This document shows positions 11,795 through 23,500 of a stretch of DNA of 64,000 nt, piece by piece; position 1 is the stretch's first letter; each line of letters begins with the position of its first letter. Made by a program: the position numbers and the translations under genes. The DNA is taken from the NCBI GenBank assembly GCA_002943765.1, contig PQWQ01000005.1, positions 2,046,001 through 2,110,000 on the forward strand, written 5' to 3'. Under the pieces are notes generated by a model that worked only from the letters and a program-made list of their open reading frames with translations, was not told the DNA's origin and searched no databases. Origin of the DNA: Psoroptes ovis (taxonomy: Eukaryota > Arthropoda > Arachnida > Sarcoptiformes > Psoroptidae).

Positions 11795-14086
11795 ATGGAG
11801 CTTTTAATTGAGACCTTACAAAATGGTAATGATGAACAAATATCAACTGAATTGGTCAATTTTTATACAAAGGTAATTTGATGCTTATTTTATTTCATTT
11901 TAATTTATTTTTATTGAATGAATTTTCGGTGTTGATCTGTTCATTCAGTATGGAAACACAACAACATTACCAGAAACATTACAATTAAAAGAAAAATTAG
12001 TTGAAAATCTATTCAGAATATTACGTGATCAAAAACGTATTAATCTATATCCAACAACATTACAAGTATTGCGTATATTAACAAGAGATAATCAAATTGT
12101 TGATCAATTATTTATGAATGATAAACGTATCGATACATTGTTACATTTATCAATGTTAGTCGGTGAAGATGAAGCATTTATGACTGAAAATAATCAGCTA
12201 TTTGATGCAAAAATTATTGTTGAAGCACAAAAATGTCTTTCAAATTTAATTGCATTATCATCTGGCATACGACGTTTGTGTTGTAATAATTCATGTATTG
12301 ATGGTATCATGCTTCGTTTACGGATGCATCCTGATCCTAATTTACCATATGAGGTTCATATTGTGATAAATGAATTCATTTTCTCATTAGTTTTAATCAA
12401 AAATATCCATATTTCTTAGGTTAAATATTTTGACATGTTAATGTTATTCTTTTTGACTGCATATTGTGCTGAATTGCGGCCAAAAATTCGCGATGATTAT
12501 CATGGTCTAATATATCTGATGGAAGCTATTGATTTGATATTGAAAAATAATGCCGAATATTTAGCCGAAAATATGCCATATAAAAATAAAAGACGTTCAA
12601 AAGGTTCTAGACGTGGTAAACGTAACAATAATAATACAAATAATAATGAACAAAATACATCAACAACAACAACAACAAATGAAACAACAACGGTGCCAAA
12701 TGATGGAAAAAATATTGATGAAACAATTGGAGATTTACGTTTAGATGATACGCTTGTAGCATATTGTTTAGATGATTGGGAAATTAATTTAGCCATTCAA
12801 GTGATTAAAGTATTGTTCAATTTAACAATGAATATCGATTCAAACACGATGAACGAGGTGATTAATTTTCATTTTAATTAAAAAAATTTTTTATGATTGA
12901 TTAATTTGAAATTTTAATTTTTCAATAATAATTTATCAGTTTGAAGAAGCACATTTTTTTCGTTTAGTATCAATATTACATGATCTATTACTCTGTGATA
13001 CAAAAAATGAAGAACGAAAAGAAGATTTACAAAGCCATATTGTTAATCTATTAACAAATATGCCACAACAAAGTTATGAAGAGCTTTTATCTAAAATTGC
13101 TGAATTAGGTAAACCAGAAAATCCTGAACATGAATATATGGAAATGAATTTAGAAGTAATATCAGCGCTATTAGATTTCTTACGTATTCGTCTTGATGAT
13201 GTATGTATTTTTGATATTGAAACTTAACGTGTTTCAATTAAATTTGAAAAATGATCAATGATTTTTTTTTTTCAAAACAAATATTTGATAGGCTGACAAA
13301 TCGAATGCCCTTGAACGTTTGGCACCAATATTACAATGTTTAATAAGAGCTTGTGATTCACATCCAATCATAAGAAAATATGTACGATATCAAATATTAC
13401 CACCATTAAAAGATGTCCAGCATAGACCTGAACAAGGAAATACAATGCGAAATAAATTAGTTCGATTGATGACATCTACAAATGTAAATTTAAAACATTT
13501 ATCTGCACATTTTTTATTCATATTATGTAAAGGAAATGTTGGTCGTTTAATTAAATATACTGGTTATGGTAATGCTGCTGGACTGTTAGCCAGTTTAGGG
13601 CTGATGAAAACTGATTCAAAAATGTTGAATTATTCATCTGATTCAGAAGATAGTGATACCGAAGAATATACTTCGAATATTGATAAGTAAATTATTAAAT
13701 CATTAATTATTTATCAGGTTTAAATTTTAATATACCTTAATTTTTAATTAAGAATAAACCCGATCGTAGGATGTGTACAAGAACAGGGGCCAGATCCATT
13801 AGCTGAAATGAGTGAAGAACAAAAAGAATATGAAGCTAATCGTTTTATAAATGCAATTGATCAATTACAAAGGTTTGACATCCGAGTGTTTTGAATTGAA
13901 TTTGAATTCTTATTAATGTGATTTTTTCATCCGAATAATAGATCCGGTATCATACAACCATGTCGTATCGGTGAAGATGGTCGACCACAACCAGTTGAAC
14001 ATGTATTAGAATTGCAAGAAGAATATCAACAACAAGCGCAACAACAACAAAAACAAACGCAACAAACAGATTCTGATTCTGAATAA
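11795..14086 (+). CDS. ric8: RIC8/synembryn, chaperone and exchange factor for G-alpha subunits
   Basis: Seven exons: 11795-11872, 11949-12353, 12420-12857, 12940-13200, 13292-13686, 13753-13872 and 13942-14086. They join in frame to 613 residues through introns of 66-91 nt. RIC8 proteins act in the cytosol, folding nascent G-alpha subunits and stimulating nucleotide exchange. Recognition rests on the armadillo-like helical body (KCLSNLIALSSGIRRLC) and above all the C-terminal core: GNTMRNKLVRLMTSTNVNLK, AHFLFILCKGNVGRLIKYTG, then YGNAAGLLASLGLM, SDSEDSDTEEY, MSEEQKEYEANRF and SGIIQPCRIGEDGRPQP. An Asn/Thr-rich insert after the basic stretch KNKRRSKGSRRGKR (about residues 220-255) makes it longer than the usual ~530-560 residues. 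The exon 2 donor (GAG|GTTCAT) is weak, but it is the junction that keeps frame and similarity. Whether it is closer to RIC8A or RIC8B was not resolved. Confidence 0.93.
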
Positions 14087-15111
14087 TTCTTAATGACGCA
14101 CGCATAAATCATTGTTTAATCAAATTTTTCTCATCATTATCCGAAACAAAACAAAACACTAAACAAACAATTTAAAACTCTCTCCAATCTCAAAATCTAT
14201 TCAAATCTCAAATTATGATCCATGAACACAGAACTAATGGACATTTTTTTTTCTCATTTCATTTCTCAATTATGATCGCCATTCAATTTCCATTCATCAA
14301 TTCATTCATCGCCATTTCCATTCTATTCTATTCATTCATTCATTCAATTTTCCCATTATCATTACAATCAATTAATTAATCAAATTTACAATTATTATCA
14401 TTATTATTCGTATTTCAAATACAAATTTTCATTGATTATTATTCATAAATAATAACAACAAACAAACGAATATCATATGGAAACAAACATACAAAGACAT
14501 ATGGGAAATATGCTAAAATATAATCAAGATGATTTTAACATTCAAATTTTTTTTTTCATTTATTCATTTACTTATTCATTCATCGATTCATTCAATTTAA
14601 ATGAATTCAAATGTTGTCGAACACACATGTGTTTTTTGTTCATTGAAAACAGAAATGACTAAATTGAAATGATCATTCAAACATATATTCATTCATTCAT
14701 TCATTTATTATCCTTAAACATAAAATGACAAAACTAAATTAATATTCATACAAACATAAACAAAACAAATTGATTGGAACAACACCTTTAAAAATAACAA
14801 GCGAACTAAACTAATCTGATTGAATCTAACTCAATTGAACTCAATTAATTGAAACTAAGTCAATTTCTCAATTTTTGCTTAAACATTGAATAAAATATTT
14901 CAAAAAATAAAATGAATTTTAATTCGGATTTGAATTAGAATGGATTCTATTTATTCATTTTTGATTATTTACTAATTACAATCATGAAAATTTTTTTTGA
15001 AATTAATTCTAATTGATATGGTAAATTGGTAAGTAAGTTGATTCTTGAATTGTTTTTGGTTGAAATTCGTTGATAAATGTTTACATGAGTTTGTTTGTTT
15101 TTTTTTTTTGG
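14087..15111. other. Convergent intergenic region, RIC8 and serpin A 3' ends
   Basis: Holds the 3' untranslated regions of RIC8 (+) and serpin A (-). It is rich in ATTC repeats and poly-T, with AATAAA-like strings (one near 14889). No exon was seen. Confidence 0.6.
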
Positions 15112-16485
15112 TCAAAATCCATGCATTTCACCCATCAACAATATGGTGCCGGTACGTTGATGCCGTAAAAAATATAAAAATGGATGATCAAATGAAAGTG
15201 CTGCATTTTTTGATTGATCATATTGTTTTTGTTTCATCATTTTTAATCGATTTTTTTGTCGCTGTTTTAATTGCATTCTTGATTCAATATTTGGCCCTAT
15301 ACCATTTTCATCGAATTCCATTCGTATTTTATGTTTAATATCGGATATGAATATGTTATCATTCGAATTATTCAATGATATTTGATTTGTTATATTCGAT
15401 CGTTTTTGATTGAATATATTTCTCAAGCCCATACGTTCAAATGTTTCACGTAAATCATATTCAGCATCGATACCGAACGTAGGTAATTCGATTAATATTT
15501 TTCCATAAATATTCATTTGTCTAATCGATGTTTCGATATACCATGGATTAATTGCACGTCTAATCAATGTTAAATCATCATTAATTCTTGATGGCAGTAT
15601 TATATACAATGAATAACGTTGATCTTTGAATGGTAATTCAATCATTGCAGCATCAATTTCATCTAATGGTACAATAGCGACGGCTGCTTTTAAACGCATA
15701 AATGGTACATTTTCATATGTTACATAATTTGAGCCATAAAATGTTGATGGACGTGTATGTAGGATATCGAATTGATGTAACCATAGTCCATTGAAATATG
15801 CTGCATCTAATATCAGCAATGAATTCGCATTCATTTCATTACGATTATCATCATTATTGATTGGCAAACTATTTTCAATCACTGTTGAACCATTTAAAAT
15901 GAAATCCGTGGATATATTATCATTGCTTATATCACTGTCATTATCATCGATATCATTATTATTATCATTATCATTATCATTATTTATAAATTGATTTAAA
16001 ATAATTTCACCATTAAAATAATCACTTAACATTTGTATATAATCTAAATTAATTTTCAATGTTTCATTTGCAATTAATGCACGTGTATTTTTAAGATCAT
16101 TTAATTTGAGCAATAATTTTTTAATGTAATCACGTATACGATCACTATCATCACCATCAATATTTGCCATATTGAATTCTAATAATGTTTCAATTTGTTG
16201 CCGTGATAATGAATCAGGATCAGTTGTTAAATGTAACATTGTTAGCGTTATTGTCAAACTAAATGGTGAAATGAGCAAATTTTTCTTTACATCATCATTT
16301 GATTGTTCATTATTTAGCTGATTCAACAATTGATAACCAAAATAATTTGATATTAATGAAAATTTACGTGGTATTATTATTGGACGATTTGCAGCAGCGG
16401 TGAAATGATAATTGATTATTATCATTACAATAATTATTACAATGAATAATGATTGATGATAATTTGTGGTGGCTGCCATTATCAA
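15112..16485 (-). CDS. Serpin A: secreted single-exon serpin with Lys/Arg-rich reactive loop
   Basis: Serine protease inhibitor fold, 457 residues, no intron. The N-terminus (MIMAATTNYHQSLFIVIIIV onward) is a signal peptide ending near TAAANR. Conserved serpin blocks include LLISPFSLTITLTMLHL, LLILDAAYFNGLWLHQFD, the sheet segments around MIELPFKDQRYSLYIILPSR, and the C-terminal signature FDHPFLYFLRHQRTGTILLM (432-451). A loop of Asp/Asn repeats (about residues 170-195) interrupts the body. The hinge is not of the inhibitory type: after DENG come bulky and charged residues (IGPNIESRMQLKQ), and the exposed loop is long and basic (KQRQKNRLKMMKQKQ). It may therefore be non-inhibitory or use an unusual loop. 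It is the outlier of three minus-strand serpins here. Confidence 0.9.
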   Translation of the reverse strand: MIMAATTNYHQSLFIVIIIVMIIINYHFTAAANRPIIIPRKFSLISNYFGYQLLNQLNNEQSNDDVKKNLLISPFSLTITLTMLHLTTDPDSLSRQQIETLLEFNMANIDGDDSDRIRDYIKKLLLKLNDLKNTRALIANETLKINLDYIQMLSDYFNGEIILNQFINNDNDNDNNNDIDDNDSDISNDNISTDFILNGSTVIENSLPINNDDNRNEMNANSLLILDAAYFNGLWLHQFDILHTRPSTFYGSNYVTYENVPFMRLKAAVAIVPLDEIDAAMIELPFKDQRYSLYIILPSRINDDLTLIRRAINPWYIETSIRQMNIYGKILIELPTFGIDAEYDLRETFERMGLRNIFNQKRSNITNQISLNNSNDNIFISDIKHKIRMEFDENGIGPNIESRMQLKQRQKNRLKMMKQKQYDQSKNAALSFDHPFLYFLRHQRTGTILLMGEMHGF

Positions 16486-19400
16486 TCGTTGTGATATGTT
16501 CCCGAAAAAAAAATGCTTTAAAATTCGAAATTTAAAAAAAAATTAAGAATAAATGATGCTCGAATGATGCGAAAGATGTTAATGATATGAATATCAGATG
16601 CGATACAACACGAATGCATGCAAGATGATCATTTATGATGACTGCGAATGATGATAATGTTGTTGTTGAAGAAGATGAACATTATTCATTATTATAATCG
16701 ATTTGATCGAAAATCGATGGTCGTAATTTGCTTTGTCGTATTTTTCAAACCATTTTATCATTATTATTATTATATACGTTTGATTGAGAATAATATTATG
16801 TTTTCATGGACATCATTCGATGATAATAGTGACAACATTGAATATAAAATATGCCAACAAACATTGGACATTGATGATGATAATGATGATAATAGCACGT
16901 GATACACGTGTTGAATGATGAACACACGCACACACAGCTCGAATCTAACCAATTTTTTCGTTTGTTTTGTTTTGGTTATTTTTGTCAAAATCTCTTGAAA
17001 TCAATCAATGAACACACATGAACACAATCATTGTCGTATGAATGATGAATTGATGAGATTGAGAGATGAAATATGCAGAAAAATATTCATAAAAATATGC
17101 ACAAAAATATGTCCAATGTCAAAATAATATATGAAAATGTGTGTAAGTCGACTGTCAATCATAAATTGTTGTTGAATTACAATTGATTTCTTGTTAATTA
17201 TTATCAAAATTAATACTAATCAAAACAAATCAATCAAATATTTGAAGAAATCTATTGATTACAAATCGAAAACCAAACAGACAAGTTGATCATTTGTCAC
17301 GTGTAATGGATGGTGGTAATGGTGGTCATCTTCATCTTCAAATTAATCATTTTTCATGTGTTGATGGCGATGGTGGTGTTGGTCATTTTTATCATTATCA
17401 TTTTAATTATCATAATCATGGTAATAATCATGACTATTATCACTTAATCAACTGAAAATAATTGAAAATGATGGAAATTAATCATCATTGACAGGTTTCA
17501 CTTTTATCATTATCAATTGTCGATTTGCATTTTTGAATGATCAACTGGTGAATGTCAATTTTCAAATATATGTGCGAAAACAAACATTCGATGATGACAA
17601 GGATAAATTCAGTCGATTATTTTATTGATTTTAAATTTTTCAATAATGATAGTTTGATTTGATTGATAGATTCACAGACAATTTTTCTAATGGAATGATA
17701 ATTGAAAATTATGTAAAAATCATTTCGTGAAGAATTATTCAATCAAAAATATCGCTAAAAGACATTAAGACACATTAAGAAACATGGAGATGCGTCAAAT
17801 ATTAATGACCATTGGCTATTTTTTTCTGTTGATCATTCAATGATTCAATTTCAAGTGTCTTTCAAGCCATTTCGACGTTGTTTTGTTGCTCAAAAATATT
17901 CAATCGAATACAAACACATTTTGAAGTAACCACTAATTATACGTACTGAGAATTGAACTGTGAACACTGTGAACGTACACGCGAGATAGTGTTGATTATG
18001 CTGATACATTGATGATGTTGATCATAATAAAATGATGATGATCATCATCATCATAATTATTTGATGATCATGGTAATTTGATGATCATAATAATAATAAT
18101 AATAATAATGATGATGATCATCTTCATCATTATTATCATTATAATGATGGTAATAATAATAATCACACATTCAAAGACACTGAAGATGACACTGAGAACT
18201 TATATGAATGATGTACAAATGTCCATGTGTCTATTTGAGTACGTTTCTGTGTCTATTTCAATATTTCAATTTGAAAATAATGAATTCAGTGATAAAATTT
18301 TTTGAAACAAACAAAAGCGAAAATGAATTTTTATCCATTTTTTTTAGATTTCATTTTTCAAAAATGAAAATTTCTCCATCCATCCATCCATGGATGCATC
18401 CTTCCATTCATTCATTTTCAGTTGTTTTTGGAAAGAAATACAAACAGATTTGTACAGATACACGCGTAGAGAATTGATGAAATTTGAAATTTTACTTTTT
18501 TAACTTTGTGTTTTATCACTAATAAAATTCAAGAAATACGCACAGACACACTGATAACTGATGAATGGACATTAGTTTTTTTTTCATTGATGAAATATGA
18601 AAAAGAGAGAGATAGAACAATTTCATTTAAAATAACGGTAATTCAATGATCAAAGAAGAGGATTCAACAAATGTTGACATTGTCAAATGATGGCCAGATG
18701 GCCCGAATATCTCGAGGTTTTTGTCCAATAAGTCTCATTGCTAATCACTGTAAATTGATTGATCGAATACCAATCATAGAAAATGCGATGTGTGATGTGC
18801 CGAATCGAAACACAATCGATGTCAATGATGGTGACGATGTCAAACGATGATGATGATGATGATGGTGAACAATGATGATGATGGATGCTTAAAATTTTCA
18901 GAAAAAGGAACAAAATTTCATAATTCACTGAAACACGTGTTGTTTCTTGTGTTTGTTTTCATTTATTTATCTCATTTCAATGATAATCACTCGAAGACAA
19001 TAACGCACATGATGATGACAAACAAACAATTGATTTGGACATTTAGGAAACATTTTATTATCATCATCGATTCAATTGAATTAAATCATTATTGGAAAAG
19101 ATTCGATTAAATTAATTAAATTGATTAAATCATTTGTGGTCATTGAATCAACATTCAAAATCGATTGATTGTGATTGAATTGTGGTCATTGTGGTGATTT
19201 CAATGGAATCATTGAAAAAGCATTGTTCAAAGGTGAACAAAAACAAAGCAAACAATTCAAATCATTCAACATTTTAATTGTGACACCACAATTCGATAAC
19301 TTTCGAATGATTCAAAGTAAATAAATCCAAAAATAATATTAAAACTCAATTCAATTCAATTCAATCAGTCAAATTTCGATGCGAAAAAAAAACATTGAAA

Positions 19401-19965
19401 CGTTATTATTTTTGGATTTTTTTTTTGGCTCAAAATACACACATTGAAAAAACAAATACATGTTTCATTTTGAGTGCACGAATACATGTTTCATTTTCAA
19501 TTGTGTTTCACAAAAAAAATCAATGGAATCAATCAATCAATTATCATCATCATTGATATTGATTTTCTGTAAGAAAGGAGCAAAAGCAAATTCTCTACGA
19601 ATCAATTGTTTGTGGTCATTGTTTATTTCAAATTCAATACGATTCGTAAGTCGTATATTGTAATTTGTTGCATGGTAAATGTAAATGTATTCGTTTCTCT
19701 TTCTTCGTTTTGTTTGATTGTTTCATTTGAATGTGTTCAATTTCAAATATTGAATCACAAAATGCAATTTTTTTTTTAGATTTGAATCTGATCATTTGAA
19801 TTTGTTCATGATTCAATTCAATTTCGAATTGATTTTGAATTTATTTACTTTCATTGCATTCAAAATTAATTCGATCCAAGGATGTTTCATGTTTGATTTT
19901 TTCGTTTGTTTGATCGTTTGTTTGTTTGATATTTGGCTTGTCAATTGGAATAAATATTATATCAA
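16486..19965. other. Intergenic, AT-rich with microsatellites
   Basis: Between serpin A and the LTR retroelement. It holds ATG/ATC and ATA repeats (dense at 18000-18160), a CCAT run at about 18375, and poly-A/T tracts. A His/Gly-rich open frame at 17255-17455 looks like translated repeats. No exon was seen. The left end is the serpin A promoter side. Confidence 0.6.
18000..18165. repeat. ATG/ATC and AAT microsatellite cluster
   Basis: Alternating ATGATG..ATCATC blocks, an (AAT)n run at about 18088-18110 and more ATG/ATC units make short imperfect palindromes. Every reading frame here gives homopolymer-like peptides. Confidence 0.75.
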
Positions 19966-20283
19966 TGTCATGCATGAACATATTGATACAACGGAAAATG
20001 TCATGCATTGAAAGATGATTAAAATTTTTGACAAACACTTTCGTATTGACAAGATTCATCAGCATTCCAGAAATCATCATCGTTAATGATGATGATTGAT
20101 ACACAAATCCAAATATTCAAAAAATGTCCGACCAAAAGAACTAATTAATCCCACCCCTACCAATCCCTAAAATTTTAATATATAAATTCAAACAAATCTG
20201 AAATAAAGAGGTTCATGATTGTTCATTATTGTTCATGTCAATTGAAATAAAATAATTGCTGCAAAAAAATTATTATTTTTATA
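19966..20283 (+). repeat. 5' LTR
   Basis: Starts TGTCATGCATG and ends in an AT-rich TTATTTTTATA. It contains a TATA-like TATATAA (about 20179), then AATAAA strings (about 20203 and 20245), which fits a U3-R-U5 layout. Identical in length to the 3' copy, with one A/T difference near position 20263. Confidence 0.92.
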
Positions 20284-20579
20284 AGCCAGCAAGATTGTTA
20301 TCCTAAGTCTTCAATCAAACCAAGTCAAAACACCGCAGCTGCAAGCAAGTACCAAGAAAGTGATATCACCAAGACCCAAGCAAGATTCAACCTACAACCA
20401 AAACTACGACATCGAAGCAAGATTCAATTTGTGTGAAGAACGTGCATCAAGATAAGAAAATCAAGATTATTACAAGCAAGAAAAAAAAAACAAGACCAAG
20501 ACCAAGACAATTTTTTTTGTAAGTCCATAATAATAATCTAATATTTTAATTTAGCAAAACCTCAAGATAAAGCAAAGCC
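20284..20579 (+). other. Retroelement untranslated leader
   Basis: Between the 5' LTR and the gag ATG. It is A-rich with many CAAG and ACCAAG units. A GTAAGT at 20519 could serve as a splice donor for a subgenomic transcript, but this is not demonstrated. No canonical tRNA-complementary TGG was seen next to the LTR. Confidence 0.6.
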
Positions 20580-23500
20580 ATGGCACAAGAAAGAAAAGAA
20601 AACCCTTTAAAACAAAAAATCGAAGAGCTGATCAAAGCAAGACCAAGTGTGCGAAAGAGAATCACGGACGTATACAATGTTATTATGGGCGATGACATTG
20701 ATGTCCAACATCTCATTATAAAAAAATACCGAATGGATTCGGCTATTGGCAACTATGAAACGAAATGGAAGACCATTCGAGAATATTGTATAAGACATAA
20801 TTTAAAAATTGAAGATGAAAACTATGCGCTAGCTACCGAAGAATACAAAAGAAAGTTAAATCAAATTCACATCTTTATGACCGCGTTGGTCGAGAATATA
20901 CAAAAAATTGATATTGACGAAGTACGTCAAAGATCAAAAGAAATAGCTCAAACCGAAGAATATTTGGTCAAGAGTATTGAATCCGACGATGACGAATGCT
21001 ATACTAGCGCAGAAGAAATAATGACCACACCACAAGCAATGACAGCACCACCAGTAATGACGGCACCACAAGCAATGACAACACCACCAGTAATGACACC
21101 ATCAGTAATGACGGCACCACAGGTAATAATAACACCACCAGAAATGACCGCACGACCAGAAATCGCAAGTGATGCACAAGTTCAGATGTCAAATGAACTT
21201 TTACTGAATGAAATAAGACAAACAAAACCCTTCTCGGGGAAATTTCTCGAGTTTGGGGAATTTTTCGAAAGTCTTACATCCATGCTAGATATTTGCACCT
21301 TGCCACCACAGAGAAAAATCGAGATCATAAAAGAGAAATTAGACGAGCCAAGTACTCGAACGATAAAGAGTCTCTGTGATAACAAAGATTATGAAACGGT
21401 GAAAATGGTCCTAAGAAGAAAATTTTACAATAATTATGAAGTAGAAAGCAGACTACTGGACCAACTTGAGAGTCTTCCGAGACTGGAGGATGATTTTGAC
21501 CTGGTGGGAATAGAAAGACTCTTAGAAGAACTAAGAAACGCGTGGACTCTAATGCAAAAGATCGAAATATCTGCGGGTGGAGTTCAGAAGATTAAAAAAA
21601 TAGTACTTCAGAAATTAACGACCTATATTAACCATCAGATGGGTGACGTTAATGAAAAGACATTGGGGGACATGATCCAAGTCCTAACCACAGAACATAT
21701 GATGGCTCAATCCAGAAATTGGATAAGATTTACCGAACAACCTTCCTACAAAGAATATAAATCACAGCAGAAACGTATGAGTAGAAATTTTAATAAATCA
21801 TGCTCAACACCACAACAATATTGTTATTTCTGCCGAAATGAGTCGCACAATTCTGCAGATTGTCTTAGCTTAATGGCAAAAGAACCAAGACAATCAATCA
21901 TCTACCAAGAAGATTTGTGTATTAGATGTTTGAAGAAGGGACACAAAATGAACGAATGTAGGTCCCCAAGAACGTGCATATGCTGTAATAAAGGCCATCA
22001 CGAGTTTATGTGCCGCAAGTATAAAATTCAATCTAATGTTTCCCCACAAGAACGAAGAGCCACACCAGTGAACCCCAAACTAAGATTTCAATACAGAGGA
22101 AGAACTGCAACAGGTATACCCAATCAAAATCAACAAAGAGTTAAAGAATTGTACCATCCATCGACTTCATCATTGCAGTACAGGCAACAAACTGCCCCAA
22201 AAGCAATAGCAACCAAAGAATGCCATGCGTATAAAACTGAAATGGCTCCCAAACAAGAAGAAAAAGCGGAAAATATTGATTGGAATGAATTGGTGCCTAA
22301 AGACGAAGAAGGACTAGTCGGTTTAGTCAATTTCGAAGTGAAAATGTTGCAGATGCCTGATTTTAAAATATGCTATGCAAAAGAAAATATAAAATTGAAT
22401 CTAATACCACCAATCAAAATTAAAGCAAAAATCAATGATCAAGAAGTAAATCTTATTATCGATTGTGGAGCCAATATAAGTTTCATAACTCCGGGTTATG
22501 TTTCAAAATTAGGACTAAAAACAGTAACCTGTAGCAACAACATCGTTACAATGGGATCCAATGTCAAGGCAATTGGCTATTGTATTGCAAAAGTAAATTG
22601 CGAAAATATAGAAAAACAAATCATCTTCTTTGTAATGAATCACAAGCAAGAAATCATCGCACTTGGCCGTGATGCGATGAAAAGTTTTATCATAAATCTA
22701 AACAGTGAAGATGGAATTACCTGGCAAGTTGTTGTTAAAGCACGACCAAATTTACCAAATGAATTTAAAAACGAAGATTTTGCTGCAAAGATTCAAGAAC
22801 TCATCAACACCAACCAAGCAGCTGCCAAAAATGGTAAAGTGCGATCTTGGACGACATACGCTCAAGAAGCAATTGATGAATACAACCGAACGATCCATAC
22901 AACCACAAAGTTTACACCGTTGTACTTGCTAACGGGGTATGATCCTGATGGATTATTCGAAAACGAAGAAATTACCGAAGCACGTAAAACGGCATTGAAA
23001 AACTCATTGGTCGCCCACGACAAATACAAAGCAAGATTCGATGAACATCGAAAAAAATTCCCTGAAGATGTTAACGAAATTTACGTATCAAAAGGGAATA
23101 AGTTAAACCGAAAAAAACTGGACCCGGCTTACGAAGGACCTTACCCGGTTGTGGGCATAGAAGGCCAATCGATGATCAAATTTAAAAAGGGGGCAAAGGT
23201 CGAAAAAGCCCATATATCAAATGTCAAGCCTAAGTTCGTCAATCCATTCAATATTGTCAACATTGTTTTCATAATAAACGTATTAATGATGATAATGGGT
23301 GTAACGGGGAAAGTCTATGAAAACAGTACGGATCCGGTGGTGTGGGAACAAACCGAGCATACCGTCGCTAAAGATCTTATAAATTCATATTATGTAATCA
23401 AAGTGGTTAGCCCATGCGAAATCGTGAAAAAAGCGGAAAGTTTGGCCGACTGTCGTGCGAAATATAATGAAATGGTATTGAAACCAATGATGGAATATTG

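Noticed and set aside
17255..17455. His/Gly-rich small ORF
   Set aside because: Built from GGT/CAT repeats; no signal peptide or splice context, and not clearly different from surrounding repeats.
20519..20554. Short GT..AG intron in the retroelement leader
   Set aside because: Only 36 nt, shorter than every supported intron here; a donor used with a distant acceptor remains possible.
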